A stretch of 64,000 nt of DNA, from assembly GCA_020205615.1 (NCBI GenBank), contig JAINUW010000716.1:434001-498000 (forward strand), in the 5' to 3' direction. The notes under the pieces were generated by a model. It worked only from the letters and a program-made list of their open reading frames with translations. It was not told the origin of the DNA and ran no database searches. This stretch comes from Panax quinquefolius. Taxonomy: Eukaryota; Streptophyta; Magnoliopsida; Apiales; Araliaceae. The translations under genes and the position numbers were made by a program. Below are positions 23,212-35,729 of this stretch, piece after piece. The stretch's first letter is position 1; every line of letters starts with the position of its first letter.

Positions 23212-26200
23212 TGTAACGATCCAAAATTTCAAATTGTAATTATAATATTTATTGAGTTATATAAATATTATTTGAAGTGTTTATTGTTTTTATGGATGTG
23301 GTGGTTGTGAATCTTAATTTATTAGAGAATTTTCTAAATTAAGTTAAGTTATAATTTAGAGGTTTGTATTATTAACATGAGGTGTTATATTGTTGTGTTA
23401 ATTTGATAATTTAGATGGTATATTAAATTATTAAATAAAGTTATAATGAAAATTATAATTTGGTGATTTTTGCTAAAAGGCTATATTTAATTAAAATATA
23501 GTATGTGATTAATTTAATGGGTTAATATTGGATATGAAAATAATATGTGATTATAATTTATAAACTAAAGTGTTTATTAGAATAAATTAAAAATGTTTAA
23601 TTTAGTTTTGCCAAACAAGGCTCAATATTTTAATTCTTTAAATTTAAAGAGTTTTGCCAAACAAGCCTTATGGCTTTTGAATTTTCTAGTTTTTGAAATT
23701 AAATTAAATAAATAAAATAATAAAATAATAGATATAATATATTTATAGATATACGTTAGTTACTAATTTTGCAATTAGTAGGGTTATTAAGGGGTATCAG
23801 TTTTATTCTAGCGCTTGAATATCAGTTGGTTGTTGGTATTACGCATTCTATTTCTTTCAAGTGTGAGTACTGAGTTCTGAGAAAATTGAGAACGTGAGAG
23901 AGAATTGAGAGAAAGCTTAGGATTTTCAAGCAATTCTAGTGGGTTAGCAAAAATTTCTGTCAAGCAATAAAATGTATGTTCATAACTGTGATAATGTATA
24001 TGTGTATATGTATTTCACGGCAATAATTTTTGTATGTTCTGTAAAACCAATTGATGAATTATGGATATATATAGTTGATAATTGTGATTATATATGTTTA
24101 TGATGCTAGAGTTTATGTCAAACAAGGAAATCGCATGTTAATTTTCGAATGACAGTAGAAATTTTTGACTGTATATGTATTTTTTCATATGTTCATGAAA
24201 AGTATAGATTTTAGTGGTCAATTCATTTAAGAAATTGTAAATTGAAGTTTGTATATGGTAGTTCATTGAGATACGAATGTAACATAGTTTGAATGAGATG
24301 ATTTGATCAGGTAATGAATTCACACCGATGATTTTTAGGATGAATGTCAAGAAAATTGAGTTCTGATGAAAAACATGAAAATTGAGAAATTAAAATAGTT
24401 CTAGTTGGTGTTAAATTGTTCTAATTAGTTATAAATATGAGCAATCGTGTTTATGATAGTTGTATATTTATCTTACGTGTTATTATCACTGTTTGATGTG
24501 TGAAATTTGTGTTTGTTGGGCTAAAGTTGATTACTGTTCATTAGCCTTCTCTCTCGTCTCATCGAACACCGCCAAGCAATTTGCTGCATTGAATGTACAA
24601 GGCAAAAAGAGGTGGTGATTCTTGTGTATGCAATTCTTGTGCTTGATCCCAAGCCTTTTTGTATGGCCAATGCGCGCCATACCACGGTTTGAGATTTCGC
24701 TTCATTGTTATTGCAGTCTTGGGATAGCATCATAGTATGGTCTAAAATTATGTTAGCATATTAAATGAGTAATGTTAAGGATAACATAACATAGTGAATT
24801 GGGATTAGTAAGTTCAAAGTTGCAAAAATGTTTAGTAAGTCGAGAACGTGTTATATTGCAAGTTAGTTGGACAATGAACGTTAGATAGGTGTTGCAAAGT
24901 AAAACACTTAAAGTTTCTGAAAAGTGAATGGTAATGAACATGTAATATGTTAGCATGTCTAATAGGTGTTGTGGTTCTAAAATTATGTGTAGGTGATCGT
25001 GAGTTTAACTTTATAGCTTACACTCAAGGCAAGTTTTCTAACTCTATATTTGCATTGAGCACGTTTCTAAACTTCTCTTTTTACATTGAGCAAGCCTTTT
25101 ATCCTTATATTTATGTTGAGCTAGTTCTTACTTTAAAGTTTTTTTAAACGAACTATTGTATTCTTAATCATGATTTGAACAATCTAGCTATGACATTATT
25201 TTATTCAAATAAGTTTGAAGTCCAATACTTATTGATGCATTCTAACTTGTTTATTGTTAGACAAGTTTAAATATTGTTATTCGGATATTATGAATGCAAC
25301 TTTCTTGAATTCTAATTTCAAATGTTGAATTATTATAGTTCATTTACTTGACACAAGTCATTCTCATGATAAGTAAGCTTTATTTTCAGCTTGCTATTAC
25401 TTAACGTTTATTCAATAATTCATAGTCCTAGCTTAATTTTATTCAAGCAAGGTTTATTATTGTCATTCAATACTTATGCTTTGTAGTTGTTTCTAAGCAT
25501 GAGATCAAGTATAGTCAGTTCACTTACGCTTATTCATTGTTTCATATTATGTTATTATTGATCAATTGTTGTGTTATCAAACACTATTTATTCAACTAGT
25601 CATCTAGTTGATGTTCGTTGAACTTCAAATTACCCTTGAATGCTTATCCAAACCAAACTTTCTTTGGTGCGGACTTGTACTCTAAATACTAAGATGAACA
25701 ACCCTATTATTATTAGGGGTTAACTTACGCGTAGCGTTAAAATGTTTGTGCACAATACATTGTACGAAGGGCTGATCCCCCTAAGTATGAGGTCCTTATA
25801 GTCTTATGACTATTAAAGTTGGAGTTGAAAGATTACTCGTAATTGTGGATGTAGTTCATGGTCTTATGACCCTCAGTTATGTTCCATATTTTGGATTCTA
25901 GTTTCTGATTATCATTGTTAGAGTACTATTCAGTTTTGATGAGCCTATTATTGGCAGATATTAATATTATAGTCCTGTTGATTCATTGTTATATATAGTG
26001 AGCAATTGTTTTGCTCACTCTTGCATATTTATAAACTCATTGTAGCTAAAGAGAAGAAGGTAGATGAACCTTCAACTAGCAAAGGAAAGGGAAAAATGTA
26101 CATGTGATGAAGACTTGTAATTTTGATTATGATTATGACGTTAGACTTTTTATTATGATGATCTTAGACTTTATTTTAAAGAAATTATGTAATAATTTAA

Positions 26201-26385
26201 TTCTGCATTTGAATGACTTTTAAAGGTTAGATAACATGGGATGTTTTTGAACTTAATGTTGTAACCCTATTTAAGGGGAGGTTTTATGATTCAAATATTA
26301 TTTTATTTGGGTAGATAGTATGAATGTTTGAATAGTGAACACCAAATCTTGTGGGAATGAAGTACCTAGATTTGGGGGTGTCACA
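23212..26385 (+). repeat. 5' LTR of element E
   Basis: From TGTAACGATCC to GGGGGTGTCACA, 3174 bp. The first 720 bp match the 3' copy at 36236 onward. It shares the GCAAGTTTTCTAAC/TTGAGCAAG repeats (about 25025-25130) with LTR G and the GTGCGGACTTG block with LTRs C and G. A GC-richer cassette lies at 24530-24735. Confidence 0.9.
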
Positions 26386-26388
26386 GGT

Positions 26389-26400
26389 TGGTATCAAAGC
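26389..26400 (+). other. Primer binding site of element E
   Basis: TGGTATCAAAGC, one mismatch from the usual initiator tRNA-Met site, begins 3 bp after the LTR end. Confidence 0.9.
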
Positions 26401-26595
26401 TTTAGGTTATGAACCTTAGGTGTGGGAAAAGCCTTAAGAAGTAACCTTTGAAAAGATAGTCATGATAAACTCTTATCGAGTTTTAGAAAAGAGAAAGTAA
26501 TAAAACACTTATGTGCTTATGTGATTATAACTTATGTGCTCGTGAGTGTCGAGTAGTAATGATTTGTAATTAAAACTTAAACTTTGGTTGACAGG

Positions 26596-27328
26596 ATGGC
26601 TAATGTAGGAGGATCCAGTTAGGCTAAAGAGGAGGAGCCTCGAGATATTCAGGTGATTTGGGAACAACTCGCCACGGGAAGCAGATTACATCGGTCATGT
26701 GAGTTGAAGGGGAGAGAGAGTCCCTGATGAGGATGATGAGATAGAGATGGATGAGGAGGATCCCGTGGAGCTGCCACAGTCGGATGAGGAAGACGAGGAG
26801 GAAGAGCTTCCACTTAATTCGATAGTTGCCCGTATGTATGACGAAGTGTATGACCGCAACGTAGAACTTCAAGACACCGTCGAGGAGTTACGAGAGATAG
26901 TAGCTGAACAACAGACCTCGATGGCACAGAAAGAAGACGAGATCCAGGATCGGGAAGAACGACTGAACAACGTTGAAGAGAAGTTGGTCCACACTAAAGG
27001 AGAGAATGAGCGAATGAGGGAGAAGATTGTAAAACTAGAGAATAAGCTGAAAGAAGAATCTATAAAAAGGGCAGGAGCCGAAGACGCGTATAGTGAAGCT
27101 TATCAACGAGCCGGAATAGCAGAGAGTGGTGCACACGCAAAGAGGAGAAAGATGGAAGAGATGAACAACGTATTCAACACCGTGGTTAATCGAGCTCAAG
27201 ATCGAGTCATGAGTTATCTGATTCAGTTCGAGACACTACCATCATACGTATTAGATCACCGAACAATGTTCCGAATTATGGAGGAAGAATGTCGTAAGGC
27301 TACACAATATCTTAGTAGAACATTGTAG
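26596..27328 (+). CDS. Leader ORF of element E: acidic coiled-coil protein
   Basis: An ORF between the PBS and gag, where standard Tekay elements have none that I know of. The uninterrupted part is 26747-27328 (193 codons, ends TAG); a likely original start is ATG 26596, but that frame has a TAG at 26620 and shifts before 26747. The protein opens with a run rich in Asp/Glu (DEEDPVELPQSDEEDEEEE). It continues as a long heptad-like helix rich in Glu, Lys, Leu and Gln (about residues 35-115: ELQDTVEELREIV, REERLNNVEEKL, RMREKIVKLENKL). It closes with a less charged C-terminus. No zinc knuckle, protease or envelope-type membrane segment is seen. F has a similar ORF at the same place. Function unknown. 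Confidence 0.7.
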
Positions 27329-27630
27329 AGAATGTAATGTATTGATGATTAGAAAATAAATGAAATGTATATCCCGAGTATGATAACCAATGGGATAGAT
27401 GATGATGATGTTATCCTGCAACTGTTATAGTTCATGAAAGTTTATAGTTCAAGAAAGTAATGTAACTAACAGTGATGAATAGTTTTGGATGTTTTTTTAT
27501 GATGAATGAATAAAAGTTATTGTTTTATTCAAAGTGTTAAGTGTGGTGTGATAAACTTTTATGATTTGCAACTTAAGTATACAACACTTAAGAGATTGAA
27601 TAGAAGCTAATGGATGTATTTTAACAGAAA
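27329..27630 (+). other. Spacer between leader ORF and gag of element E
   Basis: AT-rich and non-coding. It corresponds in place to the longer spacer at 39599-40166 of element F. Nothing further is seen. Confidence 0.5.
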
Positions 27631-28194
27631 ATGGCTTCAAGACGTCAACCACCATGACGGAGAACCATTGAGGAAAACAACAACAACAATGTGGAGGAAA
27701 ACCCGGTTCAGCAGCTAGTGACGTTACTAACGGGTGCTTTGCAGAATCAACCTCAGAATTAAGGTACAACGTTTAAGGACTTCAAGGCGGTTGGACCACC
27801 AGAATTCCGTGGGTCTATGAATCCAGTTGAAGCACAGACATGGATCATGTAGATCGAAAAGGTTTTTGATGTGGCTAGGGTAGAGGAAAATCAGAAGACT
27901 GCTTTTGCAACGTTTATGTTGAAAGCGGAGGCTAGCTATTGGTGGCAGGCCAACAAAACTCGGGAAGGACCAGGAATGATGACCTGGGATAGGTTTAAGG
28001 AGTTGTTCTTCGAGACTTATTTCCCAGAGAATTCGAAGAGTCAGCTAGAGGTTCAATTTTTGGAATTGAAGAAGGTAACAATGTCGGTGTTTGAGTATGG
28101 CATATGGTTCAACGAGTTGGCGAGTTTTGCGCCATATCAAGTCAGCACAGACGAGAGCAAGGCGAAGAGGTTCGAGCAGGGACTAAAACCCTAG
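27631..28194 (+). pseudogene. gag: gag of element E, 5' part, cut by solo LTR B2
   Basis: From ATG 27631 one frame carries the Retrotrans_gag signatures: FKDFKAVGPPEFRG near 27772, ASYWWQANKT near 27930, W.RFKELFFETYFPENS near 27988 and FEQGLKP near 28172. Stops at about 27655 (TGA), 27760 (TAA) and 27850 (TAG) break it. The frame ends at the B2 insertion and resumes after 32177. It is close kin of the F gag at 40167. Confidence 0.88.
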
Positions 28195-28244
28195 TTGTAA
28201 GACCCTGAATTTTAAGAAATAAAAGTATTCAATTTTTTTTTAAT

Positions 28245-28398
28245 TACTATTCATGAGTTACTATTCATGAGTTACTATTCACGAGTTACTATTCACGAGT
28301 TACTATTCACGAGTTACTATTCATGAGTTACTATTCACGAGTTACTATTCATGAGTTACTATTCACGAGTTACTATTCACGAGTACTATTCATGAAGC
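28245..28398. repeat. 14-bp minisatellite ACTATTCACGAGTT in LTR B2
   Basis: Eleven copies of ACTATTCAYGA at 14-bp spacing (the last is short), differing chiefly at C/T in the CAC/CAT position. B1 has five. Confidence 0.95.
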
Positions 28399-29374
28399 AT
28401 GATAATTTTTTTTCCGTAAGAAGGCATTACTTAATAATTATTACAGTAATTACTGTTCAATATTTTATTTTATTGATTCAATAATTGCTACGTTGATATT
28501 TTATATTATTGTTGTTTCAATAATTGTCACGGCACAATATTTTCTATTATCGAGCAATAATTCATATTATCGAATAATATTATTGGATAACATTATTGGC
28601 AATGCCTAGAAAGTTCATCTCAAGGAGAGGTTTGGTCACCTAATCACTTGGCATGAGGAGAAATCCTTATTGGAAAGCCCCCTCTTTCTGAGGAACCGCA
28701 CTGGTTGTTAATATTGTGATTATGTAATATTATTTGTGAATAATTAATTATTAATTTTTATGATGAGAAAATATTTATTTTATGTGGATATAGATGGAGA
28801 AAATTTTTAAAGTGACAATTGTTGAAAATTGAAATTTTATCTTTTTTACGATAAAATAATTCATTTAAATATATTATTATATTTTAATAATATAATAATG
28901 GTGATATTTTTACAACGAATGTGGGATATATGAGTATACGAGGAGGAAGAGTATTTTGTTGCAATAAATGTTTAAAACATGTTAAACATGTCAATGGACC
29001 CCATTTATTGATTTGAAATTTGATTATAGCTTGTAAAATCGCTTCGCTTGTGGATTTCGGTCAATTTCATTTGGAATTTGGAAAAACTTTCTTACGCAAA
29101 GTTGTAGAGAATTGAATTTCCTATAAAAACTCGCGCTATTGAATTTTTTGATAAAAGGGCTATTTATTATGAATTATTGAAGTTCAAGCTCTGAAATAAT
29201 TGATTTTTGGAAGTTTAAAATAATTTAAATAACAAAAACGTTTTTTTTGTGCAAGTCTTGTGAGGTGGGCTGTTTGGTGGTGAGGTTTTGAAGCAAAATA
29301 AGTGTGATTTGGAATAAAAATAATATATATTAATATTTTATTAAATTTTCTGCTTTGGTGTTCTAAGTATTTTC

Positions 29375-29385
29375 CTATAAATAGG
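29375..29385 (+). promoter_or_regulatory. TATA box of LTR B2
   Basis: CTATAAATAGG in an AT-rich setting, followed about 30 bp later by a CACACCAGAAACTGATG-type start region and TCTCTC tracts. The same site is in B1 on the reverse strand. Confidence 0.75.
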
Positions 29386-30754
29386 GTGCTTAGGTTATAA
29401 TTGAAAATCACACCAGAAACTGATGTTTTCTCTCTATTTCTCTCTCAATATTTTGAGTGTATTCTTGTGAGTATTTTGAGTATACTTTGAGTATTTCTAT
29501 CTGATTGCAAGTTCGTTGAAAGCGTTATTCCGGTCGTAATCTTGCTCTTTTGAGGTAAGGGATAGTAAAGGGATTTTAAGGGTTATTATGTTTTTAGTTT
29601 GAAATTTTTCTGAACCTTCAAAAATTCTGGAAAAATTTGAAATGATATTTTGATGAGTTTTGTAGATTGTGTCCAAAAATGGCGATTTTTGGATGTATAG
29701 ATTAGGAATTATGGATTTTATGAGAAAAGACTATTTTAAAAGTAACCGCTTATAACTCCTTGTGATTAACTCCAAAATTGATGAAATTTTTATTGGGAGT
29801 ACATCTATATAATATCAGTATACCGTGTAAACTTCTGAATTTTTGGACAAAAGTATAATTTATGATAAATGTCTAACTATTCGGTAGTTTTGGACATATG
29901 GAAAATAGTAAATGAATTTAAAAATTCTGAGAAAAATATATAACTATGTTCTTCTAAATCCCAAAAAATAAATATTTTTGGAACTGATTTGGTATTTTTC
30001 ATGAAAATATTTTAGTTATGATTAAATGAATTAAATATGTTATGTGAAGTAAGAAAATTGGAAAATATGATTTTATGGCTTGAGAATCATATATGAGGTA
30101 TATGCAGATTTTTGATGAGGGTTTTGGTTATTGGTGATGAAATCTTATGAGTTTGGCATTTTATGATGATTAAATGCATTAATTAGTAAAGTGTAAACAA
30201 TTTAATTAAATTGTTTATAAGTTTTAGAAATGATTAAAATATTATTGTAATATTAATAATATTAGATTATGAGATTTCTAAGTGATTTATAACATTTGGA
30301 TTAAGGTGTTATAAATATGGATATGAATTTAATTATGAAACTTTATCTTTTCGTGTCGAGGTTACTATGCACGTATACGGTACTATGTACGAATACGGGG
30401 TACTATTCACGACAAATTGGTTTCTTCTCTGACCAAATTATCGTTGACTTATGAATCTTACTCTTGAAATTAAAACCATGTTTTGATTATATTGTTTTTA
30501 TATAACATTCTTATAACCCTAATGATGATATTTCTCTTTGACTTAAGTGTAAAGATGAGTAGATTATTGGTATGATCGTGACTATAGGTTCTCTTTGGCC
30601 GATGGTGCAAAAGTTGAATTGTTTATTTGGTATGATCATGACCATTGAATTTACAATTGAATATTTTTAGCTTAAGTGCAAAGGTGAATTGATCAACATG
30701 GTTATAATTATTGTTATATAACCACGAAATGATTATGTATTTCTTTGATATATG

Positions 30755-31023
30755 AATATCTTTGCCTCGTAGTGCAAAGATGACATTGATGAATATCTTA
30801 GCACTGTAGTGCAAAGATGAATTATTGATGAATATCTTTTGCTCGTATGCGCAAAGATGACTGTTGATGAATATCTTAGCTTTGTAGAGTGCAAAGATGA
30901 ATTATTGATGAATATCTTTAGCCCGTAGTGCAAAGATGACCTGTTGTTGAATATCTTTAGCCTGTAGTGTAAAGATGAACTGTTGATGAATATCTTTGGC
31001 CCGTGGTGCAAAAGATGAATTTA
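30755..31023. repeat. Stem-loop minisatellite in LTR B2
   Basis: Seven units of 38-41 bp of the type AATATCTTTAGCCCGTAGTG then CAAAGATGA. Each unit pairs ATCTTT with AAAGAT across a loop of about 14 bases. It is the same array as 4795-5060 in B1. Confidence 0.9.
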
Positions 31024-32177
31024 TTAGTATGATTATGAGCAGAGGCGTGATTTGGTATAACCATGATATTTGATGTTTCGGGTAAAGACGGTGATGAAAA
31101 TTATCTTCATTCCGGATGAGAAGAGAATTTAGAATCACAATTATGATTATGAATTATTCATATAATTGTGGAAAGGAGGCGTTGATTGATGTTACATGGA
31201 TAAAATATTGTTGGTGGACTTTTAACGTGGAGAAGACAATAGACTTTATAGTCTATTTGACTCTTTTAATGGATTGCTTCGTTCATTTGCAACTATGGTT
31301 GAAAAGTTTTATCATCTACCATATGTTCTAAATCTACGATTTATTATTGATGAAGACTATTGATAATTTATGTATCTTTAGTTATCATATTCTTTATTGA
31401 GCTAGTTGTGCTCACCCTTTTGTTTCACAATTCCTTTCGGATAATAAAAGTGTAATTTGGGTTGGAAGGGGATAACAAGGGAATAGAAGCGGTGGTCTAT
31501 AGTTGTTGAGGTTCTCCTAAAGAGTATGGAAATAATTTTATTGAGGACTTTAGTGTGTTGTATTTTATACATCATTTAATAGTTATTTTGGTGAATTAAA
31601 TAGGGTGAGGCGAACCCAACTTTGGAAGGGTGTTTTGTCACTATCATACAAGATGTCTAATGACATAAAAACTTGTGTTATCATAAGACATGGTTGTGCT
31701 CATCCACTTCTTTGAGTATATTTACAAGCACTACCTATATAATCTTGGTGTTTGTTTGGAGTATAATACCCAATTAGAGGCGGTGGAGATAATGATATGT
31801 CAAGAGAAGACTCACCATTGGGAAGAATATGATAGTAATCTTCTCATTTTCTTTGGGGTCTATTAGGTCAACCAAGGATAATTACGTGGCCATATGATAT
31901 TTACCATAACCTAAAAGCATGGCCTCCCATGTATGAAGGTTTTCTTGAGCACTTCCCAAAGATTCTAATTTCTAAAAGCAGTTTTTGACTATACCTTTAT
32001 GTAAGGTGTCATTGTGGCGACGTACACTGAGTTGGTATATATTTGTATCCAAACTCACAGCATATGTGTTGTATTTTTCACGACAAATGTATTAATAAAG
32101 TTGTAGTTATTTCTGTACCATGTATTTGGCGACTCAGAATGGGTTGGATGGAATGAACCTATTTTGGGGTCGTTACA

Positions 32178-33010
32178 CTAATTGTCTGAAGAGGGTTTCC
32201 TGTTCAATTGAAGACATTTGTTTAAGATGAAGGCGATTCTCATTGAAAGTGCAAAGCAGGCAGGCGAATAAAAAAGCAGAATCAAAAGCAGAGGAAGAAG
32301 AAAGGTGAAGGTGAAGCTAAGAGTGGTGGTAGTAACGATGAAAATGGCAACAACAACTTGAAGAGGAAGTGGAATGCAAACGGGGGAGCTGGGAATCAGC
32401 AAAGAAACCAGCAAAATAAGAAGTTCGAAGCATGTGCTACAAGCAGAAAGTTTCACAAGGGAGTGTGCTTGTTGGGGAAACGAGTGTGCTTCAATTGTGG
32501 CCAGGAGGGTCACATAGCCCCAAATTGCACTCAAGCTAAGAAGAATGTGTGTTTCACGTGCGGATCCAAGGATCACTTTGCTCGTGAATGCCTTAAGAAG
32601 AGATCTGGTGAGACAAATGGGAGTAAGGGAAATGCTAGTGGAGGTGCACTGGTTATTACAGGACCAACGTCAACAAATAAGCCCACAGCCAGAACCTTCA
32701 ACATGACGGTACAGGACGCGGTGCAATCAAAAGATGTAGTGTCAGGTATTATCCCAATCAATGATATAGATGCATATGTATTATTTGATTCGGGTGCTAC
32801 TTGCTCATTTATATCTGATAAATTTGCTAACAGGTTAGAAATACCTTGTGAAGAGTTGGAATTCCCTTTAAACATAGAAATTGCGAATAGGGAAGTGATT
32901 CTTGTTAGGTTCGTATACAAGAACTATAGGGTGAACATTAAGGGGAATGTTTTGAAAGTAGATTTAATTCTGATAAAACTCAGAGAGTTCGATATTATTT
33001 TGGGAATGGA
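32178..33010 (+). pseudogene. gag 3' part and protease of element E
   Basis: After the B2 insertion gag resumes with a Lys/Asn/Gly-rich linker (with stops up to about 32270). It then shows a CGK-like HKGVC part and two zinc knuckles, CFNCGQEGHIAPNC (from 32487) and CFTCGSKDHFAREC. Protease follows in frame: YVLFDSGATCSFI with the active-site Asp at 32787-32789, then [10 protein letters not shown] near 32985. A frameshift near 33010 separates it from RT. Nucleocapsid binds RNA; protease cuts the polyprotein. Confidence 0.9.
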
Positions 33011-34456
33011 TTGGCTATTCAATTAGGAGCAATAATTGACTGCCAAAAGAAGTGTGTAAACCTTATGACTCCGTCAAAGGTAGTTTTTCATGGTAGCAAA
33101 TCGCCTAGACAAATGAAATGTCTGACGCTGATGCATGCCAAAGAGTTATTGAGTAAAGGTTGTGTAGGGTATTTAGCTTACATAGTTGATACTCAAAAGG
33201 AGAAGGGTGTAAAACTGGAGGAGATACCAGTAGTTAGGGAATTCGTGGACGTGTTTCCGGAGGATTTGCCAGGACTTCCACCTGACCGAGAAATTGAATT
33301 TGTGATCGACTTAGCACCAGGAACCGCTCCTATATCGAAGGCCCCGTACAAAATGGCTCCGGTAGAAATGAAGGAACTAATGGTGCAATTACAGGAACTG
33401 CTGGATAAGAAGTATATTCAACCGAGTGTGTCACCATCGGGAGCACCGGTGTTATTCATGAATAAGAAGGATGGATCGATGCGTCTTTGCATTGACTATA
33501 GGGAATTGAACAAAGTCACTATTAAGAACAAATATCCGTTGCCAAGAATAGATTACTTGTTTGATCAATTGAAGGGTGCTAGATATTTCTCAAAAATAGA
33601 TTTGAGAAGTGGATATCACCAATTGAAAGTAAGGAAGGAGGATATACCGAAGACGGCATTCTAAACTCGGTATGGACATTACAAATTTTTAGTGATGTCA
33701 TTTGGTTTGACAAACGCCCCTGCAACATTCATGGATTTGATGAACAGGGTGTTTAAACCAGTTTTGGACAAGTTTGTGGTGGTGTTCATCGACGATATTT
33801 TGGTGTACTCTGAAACTCAAGAGGAACACATGGAACACTTACGTCTGACGTTGGAGACGTTAAGAAAGGAAAAGTTGTACGCAAAATTCTCTAAATATGA
33901 ATTTTGGCTGGAACGTGTACAATTTCTGGGACATGTAATTGATAAGGATGGGATTTCTGTAGATCCATCAAAAGTTGAAGCTTTTATAAATTGGGAACAA
34001 CCAAGAACTCCATCAGAAGTGAGATGTTTCTTGGGATTGGCAGGCTATTATAGATGGTTTATCCAGGATTTTTCAAAGGTTGCCACTCTATTGACAAATT
34101 TGACAAGAAAATCTGTAAAATTTGTTTGGACGGAAAAGTGTGAGGAAAGTTTTCAGGAATTGAAGAAGAAGTTAAGTGTGGCACCTGTGTTGTCGGTACC
34201 AGATAATATAGGAAATTTTGTAGTGTATAGTGATGCGTCACACAAAGGGTTGGGTTGTGTACTTATGCAGAACGACAAGGTTATTGTGTATGCATCAAGG
34301 CAACTGAAAGACTACAAAAAAGGATATCCGACTTATGATTTAGAGTTGACGGCGGTTGTGTTCGCACTGAAGATATGGAGGCACTATTTCTACAGAGAAA
34401 AATGTGAGATCTACACACACCATAAAAGTCTGAAGTATATTTTCAAACAGACTTGA
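33011..34456 (+). pseudogene. Reverse transcriptase and RNase H of element E
   Basis: One frame with a single TAA at 33662. RT motifs in order: [74 protein letters not shown], the catalytic FIDDILVYS (33785-33811), [11 protein letters not shown] and [12 protein letters not shown]. RNase H shows [14 protein letters not shown] and [16 protein letters not shown], but the usual TDHKSLKY reads THHKSLKY, losing an acidic catalytic residue. The frame breaks at about 34450. Confidence 0.92.
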
Positions 34457-35034
34457 GCATGCGGCAAAGGAGATGGATGGAACTGATAAAAGACTATGAT
34501 TGTGAGATCTTTTATCATCTGGGTAAAACTAATGTGGTTGCAGATGCATTGAGTAGGAAGGGCAGAGAAAAGTTGATGATGTTAACTAATAAGGAGGATA
34601 ATAAGGAGGAGCTTATTTCAGCAATGACAAAACTAGAGCTAGAAATTGAATTTCTAGAAGTGTCCGAAGAAAAATTGTTCCATATGGAAGCTAGTCCAAA
34701 TGTGGTGGACAAAGTGAAAAACGCTCAGCTACAGGATGAAGAATGCAAGAAAATAAAGCAAAGTATAGTCGAGGGTAAAGAAGCAAAGTACCAGGTTGAT
34801 ACTGCGGGAATGCTAAGATTCAAGGGACGAATTTGGGTTCCATCAATTCAGGATATTATTGAAGAAATCTTGACGGAAGCACATAGCTCAAGATATTCAG
34901 TTCATCTGGGAAGTACGAAAATGTATCAAGATTTGCGGCGTCATTTTTGGTGGCCGAACATGAAAAGAGATGTTGCAGAGTGCGTTGCAAAGTGTTTGAC
35001 ATGTCATAAAGTGAAGGCAGAGCATCAACGATGA
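34453..35034 (+). pseudogene. RNase H end and integrase zinc domain of element E
   Basis: It begins with MRQRRWMELIKDYDCEI and [11 protein letters not shown], the usual RNase H to integrase bridge. The H2C2 part follows (HSSRYSVHLGSTKMY...FWWPNMKRDV...CLTC) near 34880-35015. It ends at TGA 35032 where a frameshift leads into the catalytic core. Confidence 0.88.
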
Positions 35035-35729
35035 AGCGGATTATTTCAACCGTTGGAGATACCTTAATGGAAGTGGGAGCATATCACAATGGATTTTGTG
35101 GTAGGTCTTCCAACGACTCAGAAAGGATACGACGCGATATGGGTGATAGTGGACAGATAAACAAAATCTGCAAACTTTTGCCAATAAAGATTAGATTTAA
35201 TCTTGATCAGCTGCCAAAATTATACGTTAAGGAGATCATCTCAAGACATGGAGTTCCAGTGTCAATTGTATCAGATAGAGATCCGAGATTCACATCAAAT
35301 TTCTGGAAGAGACTATAAGAATGCATGGGAACGCAATTGAAGATGAGCACATCGTATCATCCACAAACCGATGGGCAAAGCGAAAGAATGATCCAGACAC
35401 TTGAAGATATGCTCAGAGCATGCATCATGGATTTCAAAGGAAACTGGGATGATCATCTACCGTTGGTGGAATTTGCATACAACAATAGTTATCACGCAAG
35501 CATTGGTATGCTACCATTCAAGGCGTTATACAGTAGAAAGTGCAAAACTCCACTATGCTGGGATGAAGTTGGAGAACGACAAATGTTAGGCCCAAAACTG
35601 GTTCAACAGACCGTTGAAGTTGTCAAACTCATCAGAGCAAGATTAGTAGCTGCTCAAGATCGACAAAAAAGTACGCTGATCAATACATGCAGAATCAAGA
35701 ATTTGAGGCAGGAAATTTTGTGTTCCTGA
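35035..35729 (+). pseudogene. Integrase catalytic core of element E
   Basis: The first catalytic Asp lies in an MDFVVGLP motif at about 35090 in a different frame from the next part. VSDRDPRF carries the second Asp at about 35270 and GQSERMIQTLE the Glu at about 35376. A TAA at 35316 and frameshifts near 35170-35190 and 35668 break the core. The block EFAYNNSYHASIGM is typical of plant Ty3/gypsy integrases. Confidence 0.87.

Larger units (their letters stand above)
28196..32177 (+). mobile_element. Solo LTR B2 inside gag of element E
   Basis: 3982 bp from TGTAAGACCCTG to GGTCGTTACA, matching B1 in reverse. It is flanked by CTAGT (28191-28195) and CTAAT (32178-32182), a 5-bp duplication with one difference. 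TATA box CTATAAATAGG is at 29375-29385. Between lie a 14-bp array, an AT-rich U3 and the 39-bp stem-loop array. No PBS, PPT or coding belongs to it. Confidence 0.92.

Noticed and set aside
28245..28398. CRISPR-like regular repeats
   Set aside because: Units are directly adjacent 14-bp copies with no unique spacers, in a eukaryotic LTR; it is a minisatellite.
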